Under the pieces are notes generated by a model. It did not search any database and had not been told where the DNA came from. It saw only the letters and a list, made by a program, of their open reading frames with translations. Below, in pieces: positions 27,741 through 41,636 of a DNA stretch of 64,000 bases. How positions within the stretch are numbered: position 1 is the stretch's first letter; every line of letters starts with the position of its first letter. Where the stretch lies: positions 7,132,001-7,196,000 of the forward strand of contig JAYKKT010000041.1 in NCBI GenBank assembly GCA_036023115.1, read 5' to 3'. This DNA comes from Brasenia schreberi (taxonomy: Eukaryota > Streptophyta > Magnoliopsida > Nymphaeales > Cabombaceae). The position numbers and the translations under genes are program-made.

Positions 27741-30700
27741 TGTAGATGCAGAAAATTCCCGCTCCTGGTTTTTAGGCCTGAAGCGAACCTTTTCGTGTGT
27801 CTAAGTCCTATTTAAACAAACAGGGCATGCCAGCTAGCTTACTTAAGCTAGCGAAGATATATTTTAAAAACCTGACTTCTAACGTGGTGACTGTGAGCAA
27901 GCAAGCTCTTGTCGTCGCAGACCTTCTTGCACCGATGCGCAAGGGTCAGTCTGTACGCTTTTAAAATCGTGTTTTGAGTGGAGAAAACCTACGAAAGCGG
28001 TTCGAGGTGTTTGATTCGGGTCTTTTTGGTATGGTTTCATATTTTAGATCACGTGGATTTGCACGTACCTAAGTCTTTCTTTTTATCCCTCTTTGGGGCC
28101 ACCTAGGTGTGTGTTATGAACACTCCACTAAGATGTGGCGACTTTGAGAGGGAGTATGGGGTTTGCTTTGATGCAATATGCGTCCTAACTCGTAGTATGG
28201 TGTATATGCAATGACCGAAGGGAAATGACTTGTAATGTAAATGCTGAAGGGAAATACGTATATAATGTATATATGGGCTCTTACTTGGGTCTTGCAAATA
28301 AGAGCAAAGGCTCAATGTGGGTGCGTGCGAGAATTGAAGTACTACACACACGACATGAAATGAAACCCAAATATAACTTGCAATATGGCCTTAACTAAGG
28401 TCTTGGGAATAAGAGCGAAAGCTCAATGTGTGTGAGTGCTTGAATTAAAGTACTACGCACACAACATGAAATAAAACCCAAATATAAATTGCAGTATGGC
28501 CTTAACTAAGGTCTTGGGAGTAAGAGCGAAAGCTCAATGTGTGTGAGTGCTTGAATTGAAGTACTACACACACAACATGAAATAAACCCAAGGATAGTAT
28601 AACAGGGCCCTTACTTGGGTCTTACAAATAAGAGCGAAGGCTCAATGTGTGTGAGTGCAAGAATTCAAAGACAACACACACAACTCAAGCAAAAACCCTA
28701 CATAAACTATATAAATAAATTTATATCTTAGGGGCTGATTAGGCCCGTGTGTGTTCAAAATCGTGCACAACTAAGAGAGAGGTAGGCTCAAGTGCACGTG
28801 TGTGTGGGTGTGCCAAACCACGTTATTACAAGTGGGGGGAGACAATGCTCTGTTATTATAATCCCGTATCAAATTTAAATTAACTTAAGCAACTCTACAA
28901 CTAAGGACCGAGTTAGGCACTTACTTATAGCTGGTCCGAAGATGACTTGCTTGAGCGTGGGCTTGGCTTCGCCTTGGGCTGCAAGAGGGAACTCCTCGGA
29001 ATGGAACGGCAAGGGGAGATGCTGGCCGGATGACTTGGGTGCGCGGGAAGGGCTCCTTGAAGCTGGCCGGCTGCTAGGAGTGTGCTGCCTTGGTGCTTTG
29101 GGCTAAGGTGACTAAGGAAGGTCACTAAGGGAGGGAAGGCTCTATGGAAGGTGGCGCAAAGGGGAGCCTAAAGATATGGGGTGGTTTAAGGAGAAAGGAG
29201 TAAGGCCGAATGGGTTGGGTACAGTCGGTTGGAGTGGCCGACTAAGGGGAGTTTAGTGGTGGCCGGCTGCTAGGGTAGCTAGGGAATGGCAAGGATGGGA
29301 AGGGAGCTAGCTAGGGTGTTGTGTAAGGTGGAGCTAAGGGCTGGTGGAAAGTGGTATGGGCAGGTCTTAGGGAGCTAAGTGGGGTGGCTGGGTATCACTA
29401 GGGGAAGTGGTTCAAGGCGGGTGATGTAAAGGTTGAGGTCTGGCCGAATGGGTAAGGGTGGCAGGTGACAAAGGAGGATGCTAATTGGTGGTGGTATGGG
29501 TGGTTGAGAGTGGAGGGGGAGTGAAGAAGAGGTAGAGTTAGGTTGGGGTACTAACCGGGTGGTGAAGAGGGGCGATGGATGGAAGAAGGGCAGCCGGGTG
29601 GTGAAGGTTGCAACGTGGAGTGGAGTTCGGTCGGGGGATGAAGGTGGCCCGAGGTGGAGCTTGGCTGGAGTAGTGGTGGTGCAGGTGGAAGGAGGGCAGC
29701 AAGGTGGAAGGCTCGGCTGAGAGGAGGTTGGCCAAGGTCGGCTGGGCCAAGGTGCGCTGGAAGTGATTGAAAAACCCGCCCATTAGCGGGGGGGTTTATA
29801 TAGGTTGGTGAAGGGCGGTTGGGGCTGGTTTTCGGAAGGTGGTAAGGTGGTTTAGGTGGTGGTGGTGTGGTGATATGGTGGGCTGGTTTTGAGGAGGGGC
29901 CAGATATTTTGATTTGGGGGGTATTAGGAATATGGTGTGCTAAGTTTAGGTGGGGTGGTTTAGGGGTTTAGGGCTTAGCTAGGTGGGATGGTTTTGGGGT
30001 GAGGTTTAGTGAGGTGGGTTAGGTGATTAGGCTAGGATTAGGTTAGGTTTAAGGGAATTAAGCTAGGTTTAGGGGAGGATTAGGGAAGTGGGTTAGGTGA
30101 TTAGGTTGGGATTAGGCCGGGATTAGGGAAGTGGGTTAGGTGATTAGGCTAGGTTTAGGACGGGATTAGGGTAAAAGGCTAAGATTAGGGGTTTTTACTT
30201 AAGATTGGTTTAGGGAGCTCCCTTTGCATAACCCATAGACCTTGTTGCATCATGTTGGTGCAGCCCTAGGTTAGGTTTTGGCTAATACAAGCTTAAACCC
30301 ATGCTAATTAGGCTAACCCACATGATTAACCCCAAACTTGACACACAAGTCAAGCTTAATTACAATCACTCCCAAATCTTATCCTCCCCCACTCTCTCTC
30401 ATGCCCATAATCCCACGTGAACTTCAAGTGGGCCCCACCTCCATTTATGAGAAGGTGATGTGGGCCATGGATGTGGATATTGGATTGGATCTCTAGATCC
30501 AAATCCAAATCCAAATCCATACATAGGTTTGGATTGGGATCTGGATATATATGGTCCAGATCCAATCCAAACTGAATTCTGACTCCTTCAGGCTGTGTTC
30601 GAAACGAACAGTTTGTGTAGGGTCTAACAACATCAATACTCCGTCTGCGTTGGGTCTTCGCCAACATGGTCGTCCGCTTCTATTTTCACCTTCCGGAGAT

Positions 30701-31045
30701 GATTTCATATGATTTCTGATTATAACAGGGTCTTGGACGTTCGAGATCCTTGGGGTGGATTCAATATGAGAGTTGCTGTGCCGGGCTCGACATGTGCTCC
30801 GGTTTCTGGCTCTCTTTAGCTCTTCGGTCCTGCTTTCATCAGGCCAAGTTGTTTTTCGGGATTTCAAAATACTTTTTTAAGGTTTTAAAAGCTGTATGTA
30901 TATATTTTAAAACATATATGGTTTTAACATATGTATAGGGTTGTCTGGAAGGCTCCTGGGTTTCCAGACTCACAATAGCCCTTTGGGGCTGCTTTTACAA
31001 AATCAGGTTGATTTGAGAAGTTCGTGGGATTTCGGGGTGTTTACA
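27741..31045 (-). mobile_element. Solo LTR (3305 bp) inside B reverse transcriptase
   Basis: Complete LTR from TGTAGATG to GTTTACA with TSD ACCCT, no internal region. It is a variant of the T1 subfamily shared with the D and 44197 LTRs. TATA box TATATAAA at 29795-29802 on the minus strand with the GC hairpin beside it; telomere-like array about 29940-30195. Confidence 0.93.
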
Positions 31046-33464
31046 ACCCTGAATAGCCATCCATAAACGAAAACATTTCGTGATTTGCAGTACTATCGAC
31101 TATCAAATCTATGACCCCCTGAAGTTGAGGGTGACTCTCACCTAGGATCACTACGACTTTATCCCTAAAAGGGATCTTGACACACCTGTGGAAGGTAGAT
31201 GGCACAACGCACAAGCTGTGTATCCAGGGCCTTCCCAACAACAGGTTATAATGGGGGTAGATGTCCAGGACATGGAACACCCCCGTGTGTGCTATCCCTC
31301 CTGTTTCCATGGAGAGTTCGACAGATCCTATTGGTCTAGATGCATTCCCATCGTATCCAGTGATAACGATGGGACTTGGATGAACGGATGTCAAGGTGAC
31401 TCTGATCTAATTCGCCACATGAAGTGGAAGGATGTTGAGCCCTCCTCCCCCATCGACAAGGCACCTATCTAGAGAGTGGTTATTCAGAACCACCTCGATA
31501 AGTAGGGCCTGATTATGGAACTCATAGGGTCTATCTACATCGTCTTCCGAGAATACGATGGGTATTTTCGCTCCTATGGAGGCCACTTGTTTGGACAAAG
31601 ATTCAGGGGTAATGTTCGAACTAACCCTTGCTCTTTCTAGAATTTTCTCTAACACTAGTTTATGCCTAGGTGAAGTTTGTATTAGCCCTAGGATGGACAT
31701 ATTGATAGGAATCTTTGAAAGATGGTTTTCGAAATCATACACCTTCAAAACAACATTTCCTTTGTCCATTTTTGATGGAACTCTAGGAATACATGCTTTT
31801 GAGGGGCCAGGCACACTGACCACCTTTTTAGCACTTTGTAGATGTGGGGGATGGTAGATCCTCCCAGACCTTGTCACCGCTCCCACGATCAACCTAGGTT
31901 TCGTACTAATCATGGCTCTAATCGAGAGATTTGGAGCACCTTGAATGGTTAAAATTGGTTTAACCGGGGACGAAACTCTTGGTGGTCCCCGGATGACTAC
32001 TTGGGCGGGTTTCTTGTAAAGGATAAGAGTAGACGCACAAGTAGATGAACCAGACTCACATGCATGCGCTAGATTCTTTGAAATCGTAAGAGCACATACC
32101 TCTTTTCCCTTCCCACTGGTACTTGCGTGCTTGGGGAAGGGTTCTTTGAAGATAGCTTGGGTAGGCTCAGGTTCTTCAGCGACCTAGAGCCGGCCTTCTG
32201 CTATGAAGTTCTCAATTTTATTAAGGAGGGAGAAGCACCGCCTTGTATCATGGCCTTTGAGCCGATGATACTTGCAGAACTTGTTTAAAAACCCTCCCTT
32301 CGAAGTGACTCTCTCGGGAATCTCGGGGAGTTCGATCATGCCTTGGGCAAGTAGGAGGTCTAGGACCTCCATCATAGGTTGCCCCAGCAGAGTATACTCC
32401 CGTCTTTCGAAGGGTTTTTGAAAACTCCTCTCCTTTTTATTTTCTGGTTTTTCAAAAGCTCTTGAAGCACTTGTCGGGCTTGGATCCACCCGGATATTGG
32501 CGATTTTATGGGGTTTTAACCCTTTATCCACGGTGGATGGCCCATAAGTGATGGGCTTCTCCAAGCGAGTTTTCGAAATGGGATTTCCTTTCCAGAAGTG
32601 ATCATACACCCCCTTTTTCAAATTTGTTTCGAAAAGGGATGCTTTCTTTATTAACTTATGGAAAGTCGAGATTTCATGAAGCGAGAGAAGGGTTTTCAAC
32701 TCGTTTCTAAAATTATCTAGGATGAGCATGACTGCACATCCTTTTGATATGGGCTCTCGCACTTGACCTAAGAGAGACCTCCAACGAACAATGAACGTAT
32801 GTACATCCTCGTTCACACCTTGTTTTGTATCCCTCAATGTGTTTAAAGTCTATGTGACTTCTACGTTATGCGAGAATCTCTGCATAAAGTAGTTCGCTAA
32901 CTCTTCAAAAGTTGTGAACTGGCTAAGATCATAGGAAGCCAGCCATTTGGCAGTTGTGCCCTTGAGGGATAGAGGGAACCAATACACCCATTTCATCGAG
33001 TCCTTTTTCTTATGGGCTCGACGAGAGAAACGCTGCAAGTGAGACCTGGGGTCTCCCATGCCATCATACCGATGGAAGTTCGGTATTTCATCATCACTGT
33101 CTGTTTCATAGTCCATAGGCAAGAAATCAGACAGGGCGTAGCTCCTTTTCTCTTTATTTTGCCCTCTCAGCAGCTGTTGTAGGGCTTTACGGTCCTTGTG
33201 TGTGAAGGACTCGTAGTATTGGTTACCTTCCATCGCGGAAGTCTCCTTGTGTTTGTGAGGTTTTTCAAATTTCTTCTTGGCCTTTGGTTCGCCGTTTGAC
33301 GAACATGAATCACCCGCTTCAGCCTCTTGGCTAAGAGCGGCGATTTTGGCCTCGAAGTCCCTTCTCAAGTCTTCAATCTCTTGTTTTTTCGAAAACTTTC
33401 GAGATTGAGAACTTGATGCGCATGAGCCATGGCTCAATACCCCTTGGGAGCCTGGACTCGACAT
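31046..33464 (-). pseudogene. gag: Decayed gag-protease of B fused to RT start by a deletion
   Basis: From the right: the gag start at 33464 (MSSPGSQG), coiled-coil-like segment, gag core, zinc-like CX2HX4HX4C, and protease with LVDGGGGLNILP. Several stops and indels break it (around 32850, 32184, 31914 and 31407). At 31110-31113 protease text jumps directly into RT text. Compared with T1, the segment equal to 8571-9994 (1424 bp) is missing, and the shared word TATG lies at both breakpoints. The deletion happens to put protease and RT in one frame. The remaining RT part (31051-31110) continues at 27740. Confidence 0.88.
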
Positions 33465-33607
33465 GCTTCAATATGTTTTTCAAAACAAATCCTAAGTATG
33501 AAAATGCAATAAACAAAGTTAAAACACTTTAGAAAAAAAATTTCATGAGGTTTTTCTACATGAAATGACCCTACACAAGGCCCAGGTCCCACCGGGCGTG
33601 CCAAACC
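33465..33607 (-). other. Leader and primer-binding site of B (33586-33603)
   Basis: TGGCACGCCCGGTGGGAC on the minus strand, identical to T1 over 18 bases, four bases from the LTR at 33608. No gene in the leader. Confidence 0.85.
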
Positions 33608-36600
33608 TGTAGACACGGAAAATTCCCACTTCTGGTTCTTAGGCCTGAAGTGAACCTTTTCGTGTATCTAAGTCATATTTAACAAAAGGGCGTGCCAGTT
33701 AGCTTGCTCAAGCTAGCGAAGAAATTTTTTGAAATCTGACTCTATCGGGGCGACTATAAGTAAGTGAGCTCTTTTCGTCGCAGACCTTCTTGCACCGATG
33801 CGCAAGGGTCAGTCTGTACGCTTGGGAAAGTCTTTTAAATTTAAACCTCTTTGAAAAATACCCGAAGTGTTTGGGCTTTGTATGTACGATTGCAAGTTTT
33901 ATTACACGTGGGATTTGCACGTGCCTATGTCTTTCTTTTTTTATGCTTTTTAGGGCCAACTAGGTGTGTGCGCAAGTGACCTAAGTTGGCCAATTTTTGC
34001 ACGGGAGTATGGGGTTTGCTTTGATGCAATATGCGTCCTAACTCGTGGTATGGCGAATATGCAATGCAAACTCACTCAACTCCAAAGGGAAAACCCGAAT
34101 TGAAAGACAATGCGGAAGGGAAATGACTTCATGTAAATTGCAAAAGGGAAATTGCAATAAGGGAAATATGGCTATATCTTAAGAGCGGAAAGGCTCAATT
34201 GTGCAAGTGTGTGTCGTGTATATATGGAAAGACTGCACACAGTTGAACCTTAAAACCCAAATCTTAAAGACATAGCCGTAGGGAAATACTTATAATATAT
34301 ATGGGCCCGAAGGTTGCCAACATGTGCGTGGGTGTTGTGTGTACATGTAAAGACAACTCACACGACTTGTAATGTAAACCCAAATATAATTGCAATATGG
34401 CCTTGACTAAGGTCTTGGGAGTAAGAGCGAAAGCTCAATGTGTGTGAGTGTAGAATTGAAATGATGCGCACACAACTTGAATTTAAACACCCAAAACGAA
34501 ATTGCAATAAGGCCTTTACTAAGGTCTTGGGAGTAAGAGCGAAAGCTCAATGTGTGTGAGTGTAGAATTGAAATGCTATGCACACAACTTGAATTAAAAC
34601 ACCCAAGGGAAATTGCAATACGGCCCTTACTAGGGTCTTGGGAATAAGAGCGAAAGCTCAATGTGTGTGAGTGTGGAAATTGAAAGACCATGCACACAAC
34701 TTGAATTAAAACCCACGCAACTTAAAACATATAGGTATAACTATATCTTAATGGCTGATTAGGCCGGTGTGTGTGTCAAAATTGTGTGCAGCTAAGAGCG
34801 AAATGGCTCAAGTGCACATGTGTGTGGGTGTGCCAAACCACATTATTATAAGCAGGGGGAGACAACGCTCCATTATTACAACCCCGTATCAAATTTAATT
34901 AAATGTAAGCAAGTTCATAACAAGGACCGAGTTAGGCACTTACGTGTAGCTGGTTCGGGTGTAACTTGCTTGGCTTTGGCCTAGTGAGTCGCCTTGGACA
35001 ACTAAAGGGGAGCTCCTTGGATGTGGGTGGGCGCCAAGTAGGGTCTTAGTCGAGTGGGTGCCTTGATGAAGGCCGGATGATAGGCACGGCAAATAGGGTT
35101 GGGAATTGGATGGCTAAGGGAAGGTGGGGAGGTAGGGTGTGAAGTGGCCGGGTGTAAGGGAGAAGGCTGTGGTGGCGGGTGATGGAGTGTGTGGCTGGGT
35201 AAGAAGGGGAGAGGAAGATAGGTTAGATGGGGCTGAGATAGGGTACTAACCGTGGGCTGGTGGGTGTTGGTGGTGGTCGAAGGTGGTGGAAGGAGGTGGC
35301 AGACGAATGGGATGTGCAGTCGGGTGAGGTTGTGGGAAGGTGGCAGTCGAGTGGAGTGCGCAGGTGGCAGCCGGGTGGAGTGGCAGTGGAGGTGGCACAA
35401 CTGGGGGGTGATGGAGTGAGATGGGGTAGAAGAGAGGGCTGGTGACAGAGGAGAGAGGTCTCAAACCCACCCCAAAAGGGGGGTTTTTATAGGCATGGGC
35501 TGGGGTCGGTTGATGAGGTGGTATGGGGTAGATATTTAGGATATGGTGGGTTGGTTGGGTGGTTTGGGTAGGTCGACTAGGGGGGAGTGGTATGGTGGTT
35601 TAGGGTAGGTCGGTTAGGGTGGCTGGGAATTAAGGGTTAGGGTCTAATTAGGTTGGTTAAAGTGGTATTAGGTTTAATCTAGTTAGGGTCTAGGTGGTCT
35701 AGTTAGGTGGGGTGAGCTAGGTGAGGTCGGCTAGGTATGGTTGGGGTGGTTTTGGGTGAGGGTGGCTAGGATTGGGTCAGGTTTAGGGGGGAGTGGCTAG
35801 GTGAGGTGGGTTAGCTTAGGGCTAGGTTTTAGAAGCATCCCCTTGGCGTCGATCCATGGACCTAGTTGTAGCCAGATTCATGTTGGTGCAGCCCCAGGTT
35901 AGGTTAGGTGCATACAAGCTTAAACCCACACTCTTAGGCTAAACCCATATGGTTAACCCACCCTTGACTAAAGTCAAGCCCACCAACTTTCTCACTCATA
36001 CTTTATCATCCCATTCTCTCTCTATCCAAGCTTTTCACGTGAATTCTCTGTGGGCCCCACCTCCATTTATGAGAAGGTGATGTGGGCCATGGATGTGGAT
36101 ATTGGATTGGATCTTTGGATCCAAATCCAAATCCAATTGCATGTTTGGGTCTGGATCTGGATATATATGGTCCAGATCCGGCCCAAATATGATTTTCTGA
36201 CTCCTTCATGGCGTTTCGAAATGGACGGTTTGTGCAAGGCCTGACTGCATCAGTACTCCGTCTTACATTGGGTCTTCGCCAACATTGTCTTCCGCTCTTC
36301 TTCTCACCTTTCGGAGATCATTTTGAACAATTTTGTTGATATCAGGGCTTGGATGTCCGAGAATCTGGGGATGATTCTAATACGAGAGTTGATGTGCCGG
36401 ACTTGAAATATGCTTCGAGTCCGGGCTCTCTTTTGCTTCTTCGGTCCTACTTTCATTAGGCCAAGTTGCTTTTCGGGGTTTCAAAACACCTTTTTAAGGT
36501 TTTAAAACTGTATATATATATATATATTTAAAATATATATGATTTAAACATATGTACAGGGTTGTATGGAAGGCTCCTGGGTTTCCAGACTCAAAATAGC

Positions 36601-36665
36601 CCTTTGGGGCTGCTTTTGCAAAACCAGGTAATTTGAGAAAATCATGGGATTTTGGGGTGTTTACA
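33608..36665 (-). mobile_element. LTR shared by elements B and C
   Basis: TGTAGACACGG at the left follows the primer-binding site of B, so this is the 5' LTR of B. At the right, GTTTACA is followed directly by a polypurine tract (36666-36678) and a tail, so it is at the same time the 3' LTR of C. No TSD separates them. TATA box TATAAAAA at 35484-35491. The U5 hairpin at 33698-33717 has G-C in place of an A-T pair. Confidence 0.85.
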
Positions 36666-37288
36666 TATGCCCCTCTTTGGCATTATCCAAATTTATTTTG
36701 ATAATGGCAAAGATGACAACACCCCTTTCGATGTCTCCCTAGATCTATCTACGAAAATATGGGATCGTCCCAATTTTAAAACAAAATCTCTCTTTTAACC
36801 CTGATAGGAGGAAATATTACGCCAAAGGGATATTTTATGGAATCTGGTCCTACATGGGATCATGTTATGCAAGTGTTTATACGTGGATATGCATATGCAT
36901 GTTATGGATGAGACGCCAAGAATGGCGACCTCCCAGAGACCAGATTGTATGGTCGAACTTTTGAGACTTACGAAGGCCTGCTGCTCCAAGTGAGCAGACC
37001 CTATGTTGCTCGATGTTCGATTTTTTAAAATCTATTTACAAAAGGGAAAACTGCTTTGAGTCTCAATTCTAAGGATCTCGAGATCTTTGTGTTTGCCTTT
37101 GCTTGAGTCTTGACACTCGCTAATCTAGCAGAGGTTTTATAAGAAAACAAGCTATATTTCAAAATTCCTACGTCTTACTCGAAATGTCGAATTCTCAAAC
37201 AAAATGAAATTCAAGTAAGGTAAATCCTATTTTTACTTTAGGATTTCTCGAAATGAATCATGTTTTACTTGGGATAAGCCAGGGATGG
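36666..37288 (-). other. 3' tail fragment of element C
   Basis: Polypurine tract with one change (TATGCCCC for GATGCCCC), then stem-loop 36681-36706 (one mismatch) and CTGCTC/GAGCAG at 36981-36997. It ends where D inserted; GATGG at 37284-37288 is the expected TSD of D. Its continuation is not in the window. No gene. Confidence 0.82.
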
Positions 37289-40200
37289 TGTAGACGCAGA
37301 AAGTTCCCGCTTCTGGTTCTTAGGCCTGAAGCGAATCTTTTCGTGTGTCTAAGTCCTATTTAAGCAAAAGGGCGTGCCAGCTAGCTTGCTTAACCTAGCG
37401 AAGAAATACTTTGAAATCTGACTCCTAACGTGGCGACTGTGAGCAAGCAAGCTCTTTTCGTCACAGACCTTCTTCCAGCGATGCGCAAGGGTCAGTTTGT
37501 ACGCTTAGAAAATCGAGTTTTTAAGCATGAGAACCTACAAAAATGTTTGAGGTGTTCGATTCGGGCTGTTTTTGTATGGTTTTCAAGTTTTATTTTACGT
37601 GGATTTGCACGTGCCTATGTCTTTCTTTTTATCCCTTTTCGGGCCAACTAGGTGTGTGTTATGAACACGTGACCTAAGTGGGGCGAGTTTGAGCGGGAGT
37701 ATGGGGTTTGCTTTGATGCAATATGCATTCTAACTCGTGGTATGGCGTATATGCAATGCAAACTCATGCAACTCCAAAGGGAAAACCCGAATTGAAAGAC
37801 AATGCGGAAGGGAAATGACTTGAATGTAAATTGCAAAAGGGAAATTGCAAAAGGTCGCCAACGTGTTGCATGGGTGTTGTGTGTATATTGAAAGACAACT
37901 CACATGACTTAAATGAAACCCAAATATAAATTGCAATATAGCCTTAACTAAGGTCTTGGGAGTAAGAGCGATGTGTGTGAGTGTGTAATTGAAATACTAC
38001 GCACACGACATGAAGTAAAACCCAAATATAAATTGCAATATAACTTGACTAAGGTCTTGGGAGTAAGAGCAAAAGCTCAATGTGTGTGAGTGTATAATTG
38101 AAATACTACACACATGACATGAAGTAAAAACACCCCAAAATGAAATTGTAATAGGCCCTTACTTGGGTCTTGAAAATAAGAGCGAAAGCTCAATGTGTGT
38201 GAGTGTGATAATTGAAAGACAACGCACACAACTTAAGCAAAACCCCACGCAACGTAAATTATATAAATAAGTCTATATCTTAAGGGCTAATTAGGCCCAT
38301 GTGTGTGTCAAAATCATGTGCAGCTAAGAGCGAGATAGGCTCAAGTACACGTGTGTGTAGGTGTGCCAAACCACGTTATTACAAGCAGGGGGAGACAATG
38401 CTTCGTTATTACAACCCCGTATCAAATTTAATTAAGCTTAAGCAAGTCTATAATCAAGGACCGAGTTAGGCACTTACGTATAGTTGGTCCGGAGGTGACT
38501 TGCTTGAGCTTGGGCTTGAGTATCGCCTTGGGCTGCAAGAGGGAGCTCCTTGGAAGGGAACGGCAAAGGGAGGTGCTGGCCAAATGACAAGGGTGCAGGC
38601 GGGTGAGGCTGGCACTAGCCGAGTGATGGGAGGGGGTGCTGCCTTGGCGCTAGCCAAACGGAGGGGGTGCTCCTACCTTGGCTGGGGTAGTTAGGGGGTG
38701 CTTAGGAAAGGAAGGGGAGCTAGGGTGTGTGTCACTAAGGAGTGGGGGTTGTCTAAGGGAAGGTAGGGTTGAGGGAGTTTAGCTAGGGGTGCCTAAGGAA
38801 AAGGAGGTATGGCTGCGGGTGTTACAGTCGGTTGTGGCTGAATGGTGGCAGGTAGTTAGGTGGTGGCCGGCTAAGGAAGGGTGGCGTGTGGTGGCTGAGA
38901 GTGGAGGGGGAGTGAAGAGAGGGTGGTGTTAGGATGGGGTACTAACCGGAGGATGGCTAGCCAAAGGGTGAGGTGCTGCGGGCATTAAGGGAGGATGCGG
39001 CAGGTTGATGCAGTCGGGTGTCAAGGAATGGAGCTGGCCGGGAGGTGATGGTGGCGTGGAGTGGAGCTGGCCTTGAGATGATGGTGGCGGGTTCCAAGAT
39101 GGAGCAGGTGAGAGAAGAGTGAAAGGGTGAGAGAGGAGAGGGGGCTCGGCTGGCCCAAAGCGACTTGAAAAACCTGCCCACTAGGGGGGGGGGGTTATAG
39201 GATTTGTTGGGATCGGTTGGGGCTGGTTTTGGGGGGCTGGTTTAGTGGTTAGGTGGTGATGGTTTGGGGATAAGGTGGGCTAGATATTTAGGGGGGGTCA
39301 GATATTTAGTTTAGGTGGTTTTAGGGATATGGTGTGCTAGGGTTTTAGGTGGGGTGGTTTAGTGGTTTAGGGCTTAGCTAGGTGGGTTGGTTTTAGGGTG
39401 AGATTTAGTGAGGTGGGTTAGGTGTTTAGGCTAGGATTAGGTCAGGATTAAGGGAATTAGGCTAGGTTTAGGGAAGGATTAGGGAAGTGGGTTAGGTGAT
39501 TAGGTTGGGATTAGGGAAGGATTAGGGAAGTGGGTTAGGTGATTAGGTTGGGATTAGGGAAGGATTAGGGAAGTGGGTTAGGTGATTAGGCTAGGATTAG
39601 GGGTTTTGGCTTAGGATTGGGTTAGGAGCATCCCTTTGCATGGCCCATGGATTTAATTGCATCATGTTGGTGCAGCCCTAGGTTAGGTGTAGGTTTATAC
39701 AAGCTTAAACCCACACTAATTAGGCTAACCCACATGATTAACCCAAAACTTGACACACAAGTCAAGCTTAATACATTTCCCTCACATTTAATCCTCCCCA
39801 TTCTCTCTCATGCCCAAGATCCTATGTGAATTTCAAGTGGGCCCCACCTCCATTTATGAGAAGGTGACGTGGGCCATGGATGTGGATATTGGATTGGATC
39901 TTTGGATCCAAATCCAAATCCAAATCCACATATATGTTTGGATTGAGATCTGGATATATATGGTCCATATCCAATCCAAAACTGAATTCTGACTCCTTCA
40001 GGGTATGTTTGAAATGAATGGTTTGTGCGGGGCCTGACAGCATCAGTACTCCGTCTTGCGTTGGGTCTTTGCCAACACGGTCCTCTGCTTCTGTTTTCAC
40101 CTTCCGGAGATGATTTCAAAGAGTTTGTTTTGATAATAGGGGCTTGGGTGTTCGAGATTTTGGGGATGAATCTAACACGAGAGTTGCTGTGCCGGGCTCG

Positions 40201-40459
40201 ACATGTGCTCCTGTTCTGGGCTCTCTTTTGCTCTTTTGGTCTTGCTTTCATCAGGCCAAGTCGCTTTGTGGGGTTTCAAAACATCTTTTAAAAGGTTTTA
40301 AAACAATATTATACATATTTAAAACGTATATAGTTTAAAGCATATGTACAGGGTTTTGCCTGGAAGGCTCCTGGGCTTCCAGACTCAAAATAGCCCTTTG
40401 GGACTACTTTTACAAAACCAGGTGATTTGAGAAATTCATGGGATTTTGGGGTGTTTACA
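37289..40459 (-). mobile_element. 3' LTR of element D
   Basis: Starts TGTAGACGC after GATGG, ends GTTTACA, followed by the polypurine tract 40460-40472. T1-like subfamily. The TATA region is weaker here (TTATA at 39195-39199 beside a run of G). Repeat array about 37920-38245 has lost parts of some units. Confidence 0.88.
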
Positions 40460-41636
40460 GATGCCCCTCTTTGTCATTATCCAAATTGATTTGGATAATG
40501 GTAAAGATGACAAACAACCCTTTCAATGTCTCCCTAGATCTATCCATGAAAATATGGGATCGTCCCAATCTTTAGCAAAATCTCACTTTTAAAAACCCTG
40601 GTAGGAGGAGATATCATGCCAAAGGGATATACAAAACGGTTTCTGGTCCTAAAAAGTGATCTTGTTATGCAAATGTCCATGCGTGGGTATGCAGATGACA
40701 TGGGTGGGGTGCCAAGAGTGGCGACCTTCCAGAGACCAGATACATGGTCGAACTCTTGAGACTTATAAGGTCTGCTGCTCCAAGTGAGCAGCTCCTATGC
40801 TGTTCGATGTTCGATTTTTCAAAATCTATTTACAAAATCTATTTACAAAAGGGACAACTGTCTTGAGTCTCAATCCTAAGGATCTCGAGCTCTTCGTGTT
40901 TGCCTTTGCTTGAGTCTTGACACTTGCTAATCTAGCGGAGGTTTTATAAAAAAACAAGCAACATTTCAAATTCCTACGTCTTACTCAAAACGTCGAATTC
41001 TCAAACAAAATGAAATTCAAGTAAGTAAATCCTATTTTTACTTTACGATTCCTTGAAATGAACCATGTTTATACTTGGGATAAGCCAGGGATGGGGAAGA
41101 GATACCACGGTCCCTTCTGAAGCATCCCGTGGTTTAAGGCATAGAAGGCGGAAAACTGCTCTTTTTGAGCTTTTTGGCCTCTTTTTTTCTTTTTTTCATA
41201 GAGGGTCTCCCTTTGGGAGTATTTTTTCTTTAATCCCTCTTTTTCACAAGAGAATCAATTTTTTTCTTTTGGATTCTGGTTTCTTTCTATTGGAAAGAGA
41301 CTTTGGATGGGCAAATTCCCTTTATTTGGCCACGTTTTCCTTTTGGAAGGAGAAGAGAAGGGGGGAGCACTTATCCCAAGGTCACACTCGATCCATTCCA
41401 GATCAGCCTATTTAGAAATAGCACGTACTACTTGCAAGTATCTTGCTATATTGAACTAGGCCTTTCTTTGTAAGAAGAAGGATTTTTGAAATGTAACCAC
41501 GATTTGGAAGACTCCACTCTTTCACAAGTGCGAATTCTCTCACTCAGGGTCACATGATTTGCCTTTGAACCTTATTTCCTAAGTCTCAAAGCAGTTATCC
41601 CTAAGGGTTTTTGAAAATTGGAATTTAACCCAAATC
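40460..41636 (-). other. Non-coding 3' tail of element D
   Basis: Polypurine tract, perfect stem-loop CATTATCCAAA/TTTGGATAATG (40475-40500), CTGCTC/GAGCAG (40775-40791), and ACCACGG/CCGTGGT near 41104-41132. Homologous to the T1 tail; no gene. Confidence 0.82.
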
